A stretch of DNA of 64,000 bases from Adiantum capillus-veneris. Its lineage: Eukaryota > Streptophyta > Polypodiopsida > Polypodiales > Pteridaceae. Shown piece by piece: positions 10,878 to 23,038 of this stretch. The notes under the pieces are model-generated. The model made no database searches. It was given only the letters and a program-made list of their open reading frames with translations, and was not told the DNA's origin. The stretch is taken from the NCBI GenBank assembly GCA_014529385.2, contig CM043968.1, positions 10,053,648 through 10,117,647 of the forward strand. The letters run 5' to 3'. Every line of letters starts with the position of its first letter. Positions within the stretch are counted from its first letter, which is position 1. A program made the position numbers and the translations under genes.

Positions 10878-11240
10878 AGGCATCACAATTGACCACTTTA
10901 GCTCGACAACTGGGTTGTAACACAAAAGGAGTTTTGAAGGCAGCCATGGCAAAGGCTTATATAAATAAGGTTAAAGTTGAGAACAATCTTCTAAGGCTGG
11001 ATAGAAAACAACCCTAAGGTACTAGTGACATGTTTTATAATCTTGATACACATGCTTGAACACTCGTGTGCATGGTATCTAATGAATCTTTATTTTTATT
11101 CCTTCCTGCAGGATCTTACAAAGGATATTACTAGATGGAGATCAGTCAATAGAGATTTTGATATTTTTGCTCAAAATAATGAAGCAATCACATACATTTT
11201 TGTTTATCAATTTCTTGAGAGATTTTCTCTTAGTTTGTAA
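10878..11240 (+). pseudogene. Probable 3' exons of the NIF-like gene
   Basis: Sequence after 10877 encodes, in another frame, LARQLGCNTKGVLKAAMAKA (about 10897-10956). A good intron follows at 11019-11111 (AAG|GTACTAG to CCTGCAG|GATC). The exon after it reads DLTKDITRWRSVNRDFDIF and stops at 11238-11240. A frameshift or missed intron lies between 10860 and 10900. The module is unrecognised; linkage to the NIF domain is by position and strand only. Confidence 0.35.
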
Positions 11241-12089
11241 TCATCAAATGACAATGAAAAGTATCCTTCTTATTAAAATGTCTCATCTTTATCTTGTTCA
11301 ACACTTCTAATTGTGATTTATAGTTTTTTTAGCATTAGATTGTGCTTTTTTATTATGGAAAAATTTGCCAAAGATCCAAGTCTTATTGGCTTTACTTAAG
11401 TTATCGATTGTCAAAAATCCAAGTCTTTTTGCTTTACTTAAGTTATTGATTGTCTATGTAGTAGTCCTTAAAACAATATCAGATGGCTTGCTTGCTCCCA
11501 TGTCTCACATTGGTGTTAAGGTAAGACACATGGTGACCTTGAAGGTATCTCGAGCAAGTGAAGAGACATGAAGCACTACTATGTATCTAGTGTTAAACTC
11601 CATCGAGACAAAGATGCAAACTAGAGTGCCAAATTGAAGTCTAGTTTAAGTGAGAATCCATTTGAGCTAAGGTAAAACTTATAGTGCCTATTTTTCTAGG
11701 ATTCAACCCCATCAAGGAAGTTAAAATCTAGCATAATCAATTAAGACTCCCTTGGATCCTAGATAGGACAACACGTGGACCTTAAGAAACTTATTATTGA
11801 GTTAGAGCCTAGTTTAGATAAGCGAAAGAGCTTCAAACCAGCACTTGAATTTCCTACTTAGATCCTTTATTTGTATAAGTGGAATTTAATATTCAAAGTC
11901 CCTTGAAGCTAACACATTACATACCTACTTGTAACCTAACTAATGAGTAAGTATATAGATCTAAGCAAGTATATATAATAATTATTAAAACTAGTAAACC
12001 AAGGGAAGAGAGAAGCAAGGTCCACGACTTGTCCAAGATCATCTCTAGACAACATAGAGAGATGCTAGGTCTACTAATTGTTTAATATA
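11241..12089. other. No gene seen
   Basis: AT-rich DNA without convincing coding capacity. It contains a short local repeat (ATCCAAGTCTT...GCTTTACTTAAGTTAT, twice near 11374-11450). Confidence 0.6.
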
Positions 12090-12094
12090 GGCAT

Positions 12095-12750
12095 CGAGAA
12101 ATGACAGAAGGTTGACCACTTGTCCAACCTATCATCTCTAGTAAAATGGGAGATTTGGCCTAAAGATTCACCATGTAACAAACCTATACATCATTGTATT
12201 ATGAAGAGTAGAAACACAAAGCTCCACCACTTGTCCAAGCTAGCTCCAAAATCAACATGGAGAGAAGCAAGCTCCATCATTTGTCCATGTTTGGTTACAT
12301 TAAAACATGGAAAACGTCAGATATTTTGTACATGGGGGCTTTTTTCCAACATCCACCTCTTGTCCAAGCTAGGATTCATTAAAGCATGGAGAGAAACAAA
12401 GCTCCACCACTTGTCAAACATTTAGAGCTACAAATTGTACCGTTTGTCTAAACTAGGTATGGAAAAATGATAGAAGATCCACCACTTATCCATTATATTA
12501 TCTCTAATAGCATGGGAGGTTCGGTCTCAAGATTCATGACTTGGATGACCTATATGTCATTATTTTATGATGAATTTGGTTTTAAGGTCGACTACTTGTC
12601 CAAGTTATAATTTTATATCTTGAATTGTATTCCTTCCCATCACTTAGAAAACCCATGATATGCTATACATGGGGGGTTTTGTTACAAGGTCCACCACTTG
12701 TGCAAGATAGCTTCATTGAAACATGGACAAAGGCAGCAAGCTCTATCATT
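12095..12750 (+). repeat. Long direct repeat, copy 1 (partner 16077-16770)
   Basis: Shared landmarks in the same order in both copies: GAAATGA(C/T)AGAAGGTTGACC, CATCTCTAGTAAAATGGGAG, CAACCTATACATCATTGTAT, then the CCACCACTTGTCC words and AGAAAACCCATGATATG. The copies are about 4 kb apart and flank the second NIF-like pseudogene. Confidence 0.8.
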
Positions 12751-13489
12751 TGTTAAAGATAGACTTCATTGAAACCTAGAAAATCCATGCTATATTGTAC
12801 ATGGGATTTCTGTTTTAAGGTCCACCACTTTTCCAAGCTAATTTCCATTGAAACATGGAGAGAAGAAACACTCCACCACTTGTCCAAGCTATGCAATGTT
12901 GATAGTAGTTGGTTTAGTTTGAAGATCCACCACGTCTCCAAGCTAACTCTATTGAAACATAGAGAGAAGCAAAGGTACACCACTTGTCCAAGTTAGGCTC
13001 CATTGAAACTTGGACAGAAGCAAGCTCCACCATTTCTCTAAGATAGGCTACATTGAAACATGAAGAGAAGCAAATTTCCACCACTTCTCCAAGCTAGGAT
13101 CCAACTTTCCAACATATAAGGTTATATCTTACATGGTAATCTTTCTCATTACTTGGAATACCCATGATATGTTTTACATGGGGGTTTTGTTCCAAGGTCC
13201 ACCACTTGTCCAAGCTAACTCTATTGAAACATAGAGAGATGCAAAGGTCCACCACTTGTCCAAGCTAGTCTCCATTGAAACATGGAGAGAAGCAAGCTCC
13301 ATCATTTCTCCAAGATAGCCTAGCTTGGATAAGTACACCTTGAAACCAACCCTCCTATGAGGCAATAGAGCATATGCTACACCTTTTATGTATGTCCCAT
13401 GCATCAAATTAAGAAGTTCTAGATTAGAGGTGGACCTTGCTTGAATCTCACATGCCTTAAAGTAAGGAAACATAGACAAGTTAATCCTC

Positions 13490-13795
13490 AATGGATCCTT
13501 GCTTGCAAAAGTGGTGGACCTTGAGTCACTTTTACATTAACTTGGACAAGTGGTGGACCTGGAAACCAAGATCTCCATGTTGAGATAAGTTGTAGGTAGG
13601 AGAGTAGAACATAGACAACAATAATGGATGCAATATACTAGTCTCCTAATAATCGAATTGATTGAAACCATGGAATTTTAGCTGTTTTCATTGTGTATTC
13701 TATGTGCATTAAGTGGAATGAGACCTTAAGAAAATTGAATTTTTTGACAAAATCTAATATTTTGTACATGATATATTGAAAGTTGTCGAACCCTA
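13490..13795 (+). repeat. Second direct repeat, copy 1 (partner 16798-17115)
   Basis: Both copies read CCTCAATGGATCCTTGCTTG, then GTCACTTTTA(C/T)ATTAACTTGG, ATACTAGTCTCC, AATTGATTGAAACC and TTTGTACATGATATATTGAA. Together with the 12095/16077 pair this implies an original duplication of the whole field or two separate events. Confidence 0.8.
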
Positions 13796-14548
13796 GAAAT
13801 TGGGATTTTCCCTTTAACCTAGCTTGGATGAGTGGTGACCATTGCTTCTCCTTGTATCTCCAACCTAGACTACAAGCAAACAATTAGAGCTTTGGCTTAG
13901 ATTTGGATTCAAGGGCCACCACTTGTCCAAGATTGGCTACATTGAAACATAGAGATATACAAGGTGGTATACCACTTGTTTAATCTAGGCATGGAGAACT
14001 GATAAAAGATCCACCATTTTTCCAAACTATCATATGTTGTAGGTGGTAGCTATAAGGCTCAAAGATAAGCTACATTGAAACATAGATAGACATATACCAT
14101 GGATTCAAGATACCATCATATGTTCAAGCTATCATCTCTATTAGCATGGGAGGTTTGGTCTCAAGCTCCCCCACTTGTCCAGCCTATACTTTGTTGTAAT
14201 ATGGAGATTTGGTTTTTAAGGTTCACCACCTACCTAATCTCTACTTCATTGATGCTTGGAGAGAATCAAGGTCCACCACTTGTCGAGGCTATGCTGCCTG
14301 AAAATACAGAAAGACCAAAGTCCACTCTAAGATTTGCATTGTGAATGAAGACAAGGTCCACCACTAAGAGAGAGTGTAGCATAAAAAAGGTTCAGGCTTT
14401 CAATTTGACTTCCTTTCTAGTAATGAGTAGATCATAGATTGATTTTGGTATCTAATATAGCCTTAAGGTAGACAATGTAAAACTCATGTCTAGTGTTGTG
14501 TTTTTATTAAGTGTTCTTATTCTTCAATTTTAGAACCATTACAGGAAA

Positions 14549-15313
14549 ATGGTTTTGAAATTGAAGGAAACTATATGCCGGCATAAATTGAAGGAAACTA
14601 TTGAATTACTCATCCAACCTCATACAAGACCTTGTCCAAGGAATCAACCACCTCCTTATCACCTACCACTTGCTTTCAAGGACATCAAGAGAGTACTTAT
14701 CTTGGATCTAGAGGGGTTACTTCTCAAGACAATTGAAATGAAACATGGAGATTCTATGCCAGCTTGGGCTCAACACATGTGACTTGTGGAGGATAAAGAT
14801 GAAGTTTATTATGTGGTGCGACCAGACGCATAGATTTTTTTGGATTTTTGTGTTGAATACTTTGAGCTATGGATATGGAGTTGCTATAACTTAACAAGGG
14901 TACAATGCATCACACAAAAATGTTTTCCCGAGTAGTATACCAAGTTTAAGGTGTTTATGAGTAACAAAAATTGCCAAAATACAAATATCATGTTAGGATT
15001 TACAAGGGTTTATCACAAAGAATTGAGTGATATTTGGAAGATATTTGAGGATTTGGATGCAAACAATACCTTAAATTTTTATGACACTCCATATAGGGTG
15101 ATGTGGAACATGCCAGGGACATATCTTATATTTCCAAAGATGTGGAGGCAAACTTCCGAGCAACTTCAAAGCTTCTTGCAGGGAACAATAATTCCATGGT
15201 TGGTAGGATGGTTGTATGCAAGAGACAAGAGAGTCTATACCTACAACACAATTGTAAATTTGTATAGTGATTCTGAGACAAATTATGTCCTCGGTGTGTA
15301 CTTGTCAACATGA
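14549..15313 (+). pseudogene. Second NIF/FCP1-like pseudogene
   Basis: 14549-14782 encodes KDIKRVLILDLEGLLLKTIE, the motif-I region of a NIF/FCP1-like domain, here with DLEG instead of DLDG. Stops follow at 14779 and near 14833. 14951-15313 in another frame gives HKELSDIWKIFEDLDANNTL and NFYDTPYRVMWNMPGTYLIF, matching the C-terminal DDSPyK part of the domain, with YDTPYR in place of IDDSPYK. At least two stops and frame changes separate the halves. It is diverged from the 9981 copy, so the two are not a recent duplication. Confidence 0.55.
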
Positions 15314-16075
15314 AAGCATTGAATAAATATGACCATAAGATGTTTTCTGTATTCTAGTGTGTATCTTTCAACATTTGTATAATTTAATATAGTCTTTGAA
15401 AAGAAAAAACAAATCTATGTCAATTTGTGAACACTTCAATGGAGTGCACCCTAGTCTAAGGAGACTTCAATGTACTATTGGAGTGCATCCTATTGTAAGG
15501 GAACTCTGATGTATTGTTAGAGTGCACCCAATTTTTTTGGGACTCATTTTTTATTTGATTGGGGCCTATGTTGGATCATATAGTAAAAGAAATTCATTTT
15601 TTGTCAATTCATTTTGAGGTTGCATTTATTTGTAACTAGGAGAGAACTGATGTTTGCTGTCAATATAAAACTTTCAAGTGTGAGAGGAATATGTGAGAGG
15701 GATCTTTGGACTTTGGATATGTGAGAGGGATCTTTTTCTTGGGCACAAATGTTTGCTTCAAGAATTCTTTTATGTAAAAGAGTTTAAGAACCTAAAAGAC
15801 TTTGAAAAGAAAACTATGGAATCTAAGTGCATGTATTCTTGAATTGGCTTGAAAGTTGATGTATACAGGCATGATTTATGAAGGTTCAGATCTAACAAGA
15901 TGCAAAGCTAGAATTCTTAGACGTTACCTTTGTCAATTTGGTATGAAATAACATATCTAACTTTCTTTTCTTTTGGGTGGAAAATATATTAATATGTGCA
16001 TTTGGAACCTAATTGCTTGACCTTCAAACCAAGATTCCAATGTTATTTTTCCATATTTTTTCATGTATACATGGA
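15314..16075. other. No gene seen
   Basis: AT-rich sequence. A weak internal repeat (GGAGTGCACCCTA / GGAGTGCATCCTA / AGAGTGCACCCAA near 15440-15530) is visible, nothing else. Confidence 0.55.
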
Positions 16076-16076
16076 G

Positions 16077-17120
16077 AAATGATAGAAGGTTGACCACTTG
16101 TCCAACCTATCATCTCTAGTAAAATGGGAGGTTTAACCTTAAGATTCACCATGTAACCAACCTATACATCATTGTATTATAAGGAGTAGAAAATCAAAGC
16201 TCCACCACTTGTCCAAGTTACTTCCAAAATCAACATGGAGAGAAGTAAGCTCCACCATTTGTCCAAGCTTGTTTCCATTACAACATGGAAAACCTCAGAT
16301 ATGTTGTACATGGGGGATTTTTTCCAAGGTCCACCACTTGTCCAAGCTAGGTTCCATTAAAACATAGAGAAAAACAAAGCTCCACCACTCGTCCTACCTT
16401 TAGAGATGCAAAGTATACTGGTTGTCTAAGCTAGGTATGGGAAAATAATAGAAGGTCCACCACTTATCCAATATATTATCTCTAATAGCATGGGAGGTTT
16501 GGTCTCAAGATTCAAAACTTCGCTGGCCTATATGTCATTGTTTAATGATGAGTTTAGTTTTGAGACTGACTACTTGTCCAAGTTATAAGTATATATCTTG
16601 AATGGTATTCCTTCCCATCACTTAGAAAACCCATGATATGTTGTACATGAGAGGTTTTGTTACAAGGTCCACCACTTTTCCAAGCTAGCTTCATTGAAAC
16701 ATGGACAACGACAAGCTCCACCATTTGTTAAAGCTAGACTCCATTGAAACCTAGAAATTCCATGCTAGCTTCATTGCAACATAGACAAGTGGGTTGTATT
16801 CCTCAATGGATCCTTGCTTGCACAAATGGTGGACCTTGAGTCACTTTTATATTAACTTGGACAAGTGGTGGACCTAGAAACCAAGCTCTCCATGTTCAGA
16901 TAAGTTGTAGGTAGGACACTAGAACATAGACAATGATAATGGATGCAGTATACTAGTCTCCGAATAATCCAATTGATTGAAACCGTACCCTGGAATTTTA
17001 ATTGTTTTCATTGTGTATTCTATGTCTATAAAGTGGAATGAGACCTTAAGAAAACTTTTTTTGTTGACAAAATCTCATTATTTTGTACATGATATATTGA
17101 AAGTTGTCCAACCTGGGAAT
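16077..17120 (+). repeat. Partner copies of the 12095 and 13490 direct repeats
   Basis: 16077-16770 corresponds to 12095-12750, and 16798-17115 to 13490-13795. The roughly 740 bp of repeat field between the two blocks at 12.75-13.49 kb is missing here. The copy ends where an integrase fragment starts. Confidence 0.75.
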
Positions 17121-17139
17121 TGGGATTTTCCCACTTTAC

Positions 17140-17730
17140 CTAATATGGTCTTTTATGGTCATTCATCACAAATCAGCCCCCTATCAACCCCCAAGCCAAT
17201 GGTCAAGGTGAGGCAACGAATAAGACAATATGCACAGCTCTCACAAAGTTGGTGAGAAGTTCAAGAAAAGATTGGAATCAACTGTTGCACACTCAGTAAT
17301 ATGGGCTTATCGTGTTGCATACAAGACCACACTTAGCACAACACCTTTTTACATGGTCTATGGCTTGAATGCAATTTTACCAGTTGAGTTTTTAATCCCA
17401 GCCTTAAGAGTTGTGACAAAACTAGAATGGACAAGACATAACTTGTCTGAGCATCTTGATGATTTAGAAAAGTTGGATGAACTGAGTCTCAATGTAGTTA
17501 TAACCATAATAGAGACAACAGAAAGAGTTTTTTGACAAGAATGTTAAGAACAAGGAATTCAAGTGTGGAGATAATGTCGTTGTCTACACATTAAAGTAGC
17601 ATGCTAAGAAATGGAAAAACCGAGGGCTCGGACCATTTGTTATCCGTGATATGTCATCGAGAGGTGTCGTCAATCTTGCTACATTAGATAGTATGGAAGT
17701 GCCTAATTGAAGTAGTGGTTACTTTTGTCT
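17140..17730 (+). pseudogene. Ty3/gypsy integrase fragment (core end and C-terminal part)
   Basis: In mixed frames the DNA reads NPQANGQGEATNKTI (catalytic Glu region, about 17187-17230), IWAYRVAYKTTLSTTPF, then YGLNAILPVEFLIPALRV (about 17358-17410). This closely matches the integrase of the minus-strand element at 29885-30530. Frameshifts fall near 17215 and 17265, with a stop at 17533. The left part of the core is absent. Confidence 0.7.
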
Positions 17731-17762
17731 AGTTCCCAACCAGTCCCTTGGAAGTTCTCTTT

Positions 17763-19270
17763 TTAACTATGCCAAAATCCATTGGTGGTCATACAAACAT
17801 CACAGGCTTTGACATAAGCAGCTATGTCTCCTAGAATTGCTGGCCAATGCACTCCAAGTCTCCTTAATTTCTTATATGTTTTATGCGTTCTACAACATAA
17901 ATCCACCTGATTGCGTATGAGCCTCCACCAAAAAAGCATCAATTCTTCAGGGCCTATACACATTCTTAAGATTCCATCTGATCCCAAGTGATATAATCTT
18001 CCAGCAACCATCGTAAAATTTCTAGCTTCTTATCTTAAATACTCAACTCTATGTTTCTTGTTGAGTTTCATTCCACATCAGAAGTAGAATGATGTTCTCA
18101 ACCCATCTTGGCAACATTTCTATGTTAAAGAGATAAGCATCATGATGATCATCATCTACTCCTTTTGGTTGCTCACCATGAAGTAACCAAGAAAACTGAT
18201 CTTCCCTTTGATGAGTGGTTCCCTTTTTTACCACTACGGTAAAATCCAACTTCAACAATATAATGAACTATCTAACTATGCATGCATTATTATAGGGTTT
18301 TTTTACCGAGTACAACAATGCTTGATGATCCACATAAAAAGTGAAATTATTCGTAAGAAATTAGTGACGGAACTTCTTTACATCATAGATTATTCGCGAT
18401 CCCTCTCTTTCTATTGTTCTGTAATTTTTCTTCGTGCTATTCAACTACCTACTAGCATAGCTAATTGGAAAATCCGTAGTACCTTTGCCACGTTGCACTA
18501 ATATGCATCCAATTGCAAATGAAAATGCCCCAACATGCACATGAAATATCTTCATCCAATCTAGTTCTTTCAAGATAGGTGTGGATACCAATGCTTTCTT
18601 CAACTTGTTGAATGACTCCCCACTCTCATCCGTCCATATGAAGACAACTATCGAACCATGTAAGGGCTTTACAATTATGATATAAATGTAGACATACCTT
18701 TTGTAATATCCATAATTTCCCATAAAATACGGGAACTCTTTTATAGTCGTCGGCCTTGGTAATTCAAGTACCACTTTCAATTTGTCTTCATTCGTCAAGA
18801 TTCCATTAGTAGCCACAATATGGCCTAGGATCTTGCCTTGTCTAACCATGAACACACATTTCCCGTGGTTAAGACAAAACTAGTTCTGCACTTCTGGAAT
18901 ACTTTTCTGAGATGGTTAATATGATCTTGTCTTAAAAGTGAGTATACACACGGATCATCCATGTATATGTCCAAGAATTCTCTCAAGCATTCCTTGAAGG
19001 CATGCGTCATCAGTCTTTGAAATGTAGCAGGTGCATTTGTTAGTCCAAATGGCATTACCCTGAATACATAAACTCCCCACTCAGTCACAAAATTTGTCTT
19101 GTACCAGTCCTCTAGCTTTACAACCAAGTGATTATACCCAAAAAAATCCATCAATAAAAATATAGGCCTTCTTGCGAGGCAACCACAAAAAAGTGGCCTT
19201 CTCTCTGTAAGACTAGTGTTAAGCAAAGAATAGCACCAACTACAAAAGAAGAAATTGAGTCTCAAGCTAA
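17763..19270 (-). pseudogene. Ty3/gypsy pol fragment: RT to integrase zinc module
   Basis: Reading leftward: 18825-19265 is RT with TEWGVYVFRVMPFGLTNAPA and YMDDP. 18445-18855 is RT end to RNase H (QGKILGHIVATNGI, FPYFMGNYGYYKRYV, IFHVHVGAFSFAIG; the RNase H Asp of HIDAS is Gly here). 18049-18258 is the RNase H/connection part. 17763-18011 is an integrase zinc module (GRLYHLGSDGILRMC ... CDVC). Frames change between blocks and several stops are present. It is related to 31.1-32.9 kb but diverged, and is truncated inside RT at about 19270. Confidence 0.75.
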
Positions 19271-21011
19271 TTAAAGTTACCCTTCAATAAGCAAAAGTAG
19301 GAAAATGAAGCTCACTAACTGGAGGGTCAATGAATCAGGTAGTATGGGGAGGGCCACCAAGAAGAGCTTGGGATTGGGTAGGAGTGACAGGGCATAGTCC
19401 TAGGTGAGGCATGGTGGGGCAACCATTGAGAGGTGAGAAAAGAGCTCCTTGTAGGTTTTCCAAATGACATTTTAGAGACAGAGCAAGCATACGAGATTTG
19501 CAAGAGAGTGATGTTTGGGCTCACACAGGAAGGCCACGACGTACATGGTGGCCCCTTCCATGGACACCGGGCTCCAGTTGATCGACATAAATTATGTTGA
19601 TCAACTGTCGTAGCTTGTCTGAGGGTTGCAGTCGCCCATTGGACCCTCACCGCATTTACAACTAGGCCGTCACCATATGCATAGCTAGCCCATATCGTTA
19701 GCCGCCGGAGTGGGTCTCATTTGGGAGACCGAGGGTCACTATCTTTCTGACCCTCTCATTATTTTTGTTATTATTTTTGTTTTGAACCTAGTTTCATATT
19801 ACTTTGTTGAACATAGTTTAAATGTTAATTTTCTATTGATTTAACTTTATGTAGCCAAGGTTTGGTGACTTAAAAATAAACTGTTGTGCCCTTTGACCAT
19901 GTCCTTGTCTAATTTATGAACGCGATAGCACAAGGTTTTAGTAGGCAATGTATGCTATGGATATTTCCACAAGCTCCAAACCAATAATTGTGTGGTGTTG
20001 TAGTGCAATAGATTGCAAGTGCTTGTGGGGGCTCAGGGGAGTACTGTTTTGGCAGGTATAGTGATTGAAGATGGCGTAATTAAGCAGGGATTGTGCAGAT
20101 TAATTGCGAAGGGTGCAGGGCAGACTAGATATGTCGAAGATTAAATTAGCATGGATCAGGAATTGACTAGTGGATAAGTGTACTGCGTGCGTGCATGTGA
20201 GGGCGAGAGTATATATACAATTGGAGTGCAGCAGATGCAGTTATATACATGAGGCGCAGGTACTCATGCTGCACGGTCCAATAATTTTTTCATGAGGCTA
20301 TTGGGGGGGCAATATTGGCCCGCCCAGTCATGCACAATTGTAGTTTCCCTCTTGCATGGACGGCTCGGGCATGGCTAGACCCTTTCAAGCATCTCTCCTC
20401 CAATCAAAACCCTCCACGTCAGCATCCGAATGCACTCCCTTTGCATCACTGCTGCTTCCACATCACCACAGTCTACACGCCCACCATGGCTGCCCCTCAC
20501 AAATGACGTCACCTCGACCTCTCACTCGCTTTTCCCTACGTAATAAACATAGTCAAACCCGTCCAAACCTTTCTTCAAGAGTGTTTTTGGATGCCTTAAA
20601 ACCTCAACTTATATTTACCCTTTTCGCTTGACTAGAGTCTATGCACAAATCCCTTACAAATTAGAAATCTTCATTCTAGAAACGACATGCTAGATAGGTG
20701 ACAAGATCTTGCCCTAGGTCTCGTGCCCACACGGCCACCGTGCCTGACCTTCCAAGCCATGTCAAAGGACCCGTGTCGTGACATGTGACTTCATTGTTTC
20801 TAGGAAAAGAAAGCTTCTCTACATTTTATTTATGTGATTAGGCTTATCCACTTTCTGTTGGACAAGGGTACGTGGAAGCACTTATATGATACACCATAGC
20901 TCTTTGATAAGAGTCAAGACCAAACCTCCCGTGCGAGGGTCAAAAAATCACAGCATGCACTACCGTTGGATAGGTGATCGATGTTAAAAGCAGTTATACA
21001 TGCACAAGCCT

Positions 21012-21014
<3 letters not shown>
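19271..21014. other. No gene seen
   Basis: No recognisable protein. A short hairpin GAGGGTC/GACCCTC lies at about 19726-19763 and a TATATATA near 20210. Some of this may be degraded LTR sequence of the plus-strand element that starts near 21.5 kb, but no matching 3' LTR was found to prove it. Confidence 0.5.

Positions 21015-21083
<69 letters not shown>
21015..21083. repeat. (CT)n microsatellite
   Basis: About 34 uninterrupted CT units; the SLSLSL peptide in this place is its translation. Confidence 0.95.
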
Positions 21084-21085
<2 letters not shown>

Positions 21086-21546
21086 CTTGGCTTGGGGGAC
21101 ATGACTTTGTATGGCTGTATCTTCCTTGCAAGGCACAACCAGGACATTGAGCTACATGAAGAACTACGCAGAAGCTCCTAAAGGGTAAGCACCAAGTTCC
21201 ATGGAGATGTGACCATCAAGGCCCCCCATCTAGTGAAGCCCGGGATAGGATCTCAATTTTGGTGCCTACGACCTTCATAACTTGAAAATGATGTATTCAC
21301 ATGAACTACGGTGTTGCAAATTTGCACGTCCAGGGAAAATCAAGCATATGATACATATGTGACAATCTCATCAGTGTATGAGAAAGTTTCTGAAAAGCAT
21401 CGTGCTTGCAAAGTCCTTATTTGGATTGCACGGTGTGACTCATGTGGATTTATGACTTGCTCATATAACTTTTCCGTAGTAGAAAATCTACGTGTACAAT
21501 TATAAATACAAGAGAACTGCTTTAAACTTCTCTAAGAAGCTTTTGA

Positions 21547-23012
21547 TGGAAACTTTTAGTAGAGCTACGCGCTCTGAACCTACGTCTAGTGAAGTGAACA
21601 AAGGGGGTCGCCTCTAAGCTGGCGGTGACTAAAAGTCAAAACACGGGAAGCAACATTGCATCCACCTCACAGGAACCCTCTAGTAAACCAAGTCTAGATG
21701 GGGTATTTCTCAATGAAAATTGGGAATATGACCTACACACGGAGACTTTGACCGACCTATACATGGGCTACACATACCATGTGGGTTGGTTAAAAGTTGT
21801 ACGATCCACATCTAGTGCCACTAGTCTAGAGGAACAACAACACATGATCTATAATGTCATCCATAGGATTATCCAGTCAGAGAGGCAAAACCGAGGAATG
21901 AACATACCTTCAACGGGTCCTATGCGATTCTTAGACACGGGCAAGGGGAAACAACCCACCCTATCACAAATGGAGACTCCCCCAGTGAGTCCCATCGATC
22001 CTCCCTATGTTGTTTTTCCTGGAATCTCAATACAGTCTGAGCCCATGAGTAGTACCTTTAGCTTTCCTAACTTGGCTCAACTCTCTCTTAGAGAGACCAT
22101 AGTGCCCACCCTAGTGATGAGCATGACAGAAAGTGTACCGATGACCTCCATAGCTAATGCGATGCCACTACCTAGTGGTGTATTACTTTCTATAGTGCCT
22201 CCCAGTGCGTATTGTCCATACATACCAGTGGCCACTCATGCTCATGTGGCTCCTACTCCCCCAGTTATACCAATAGTGTATGCTCCACGAGCGTATCATC
22301 CAAGTTTGTATTCAAGTGGGGCTATGCCAAGTCACACGTCCTATCCTACCCCGGCTACATATATGCCAAGGCCAATGCCAGCCCCTGTTCCACATGTATT
22401 TCCACCAGCGCCTCCACCAGCCATGCCTGCTGCCATAGGCGATTTGGTAGCTTTTGCTCAATCTATAGGTCGATCCATCATTGAAAATATGCGTAACGCA
22501 CCGGATAGAGAACCTAGGAGTAAGGCGGTGCCAATAGCAAAGCTCACACAGAAGTTCAATGGTGACAAAGATGCTAGAAAGCATATCGAAGTGTTTGAAC
22601 ATGTGTGCGATTCTCTGGAAGAGCGTAATGAGTTTCATAAGTGCAATGCCTTGAGCTTGACCCTGAGCGGAAAAACTGGGAATTGGTATAGAACCTTAAG
22701 GGTTGAGAAGCGCACTCATTATCCTACTCTCCACGAAGATTGTTCTTGAAGGAATACATACGAGAGGGTGTGCTATGGGGTATAGGATCTCAGCTCCAAA
22801 AATGCAAACGAGAGGAAGGAGAGTCAGTGAGAGACTTCATTAATCATTTAAAGCATACAAACTCTCGCTGCACCCCAAATGAGCGCTTCAATAATAACCA
22901 GCTTCTGGATAAATTTATTCGAGGGTTACGACATAAAGAGATTTACAATGGCCTAGTCATTCAAGGAATTACCACTTGGGAGGTAGTCACTGCAAATGCA
23001 ATCCAATTATAG
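21547..23012 (+). pseudogene. Gag of the plus-strand gypsy element, frameshifted
   Basis: A start METFSRATRSEPTSS at 21547 fits better than the later start at 21625, but a shift and stop near 21617 break it. A Pro/Ser-rich region follows (to about 22440). The retrotransposon gag domain comes next: KLTQKFNGDKDARKHIEVFE, LSGKTGNWYRTL (about 22670-22700), a shift near 22745, then FLKEYIREGV ... LLDKFIRGLRHKEIYN. It ends at a TAG at 23010. This is the capsid-like domain that packages element RNA. It is distinct from the 36-kb and 55-kb Gag. Confidence 0.75.
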
Positions 23013-23038
23013 GATAACTTAATGATTGCTGGAAAAAA

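Larger units (their letters stand above)
12090..14400. repeat. Field of CCACCACTTGTCCAAGCTA repeats
   Basis: Dozens of degenerate copies of two alternating words: (T)CCACCACTTGTCCAAGCTA and a CATTGAAACATGGAGAGAAGCAA-like word, spaced irregularly at about 40-70 bp. ACATGGGGGTTTTGTTCCAAGGTCC-like and ATGGAGAGA variants recur. No ORF here is more than a chance product of the repeat. A similar block recurs at 16075-17120 and 41940-42713. Confidence 0.75.

Noticed and set aside
12090-17120. Centromeric or simple satellite
   Set aside because: No constant period; words alternate, vary in spacing and invert, and genes or pseudogenes lie between.
19327-19650. Minus-strand 107-codon ORF
   Set aside because: Composition is non-protein-like, with no conserved motif and no matching neighbour.
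21237-21280. PBS of the plus-strand element at TTTTGGTGCCTACGACC
   Set aside because: No LTR repeat pair supports it and the sequence does not match a tRNA end that I can name.
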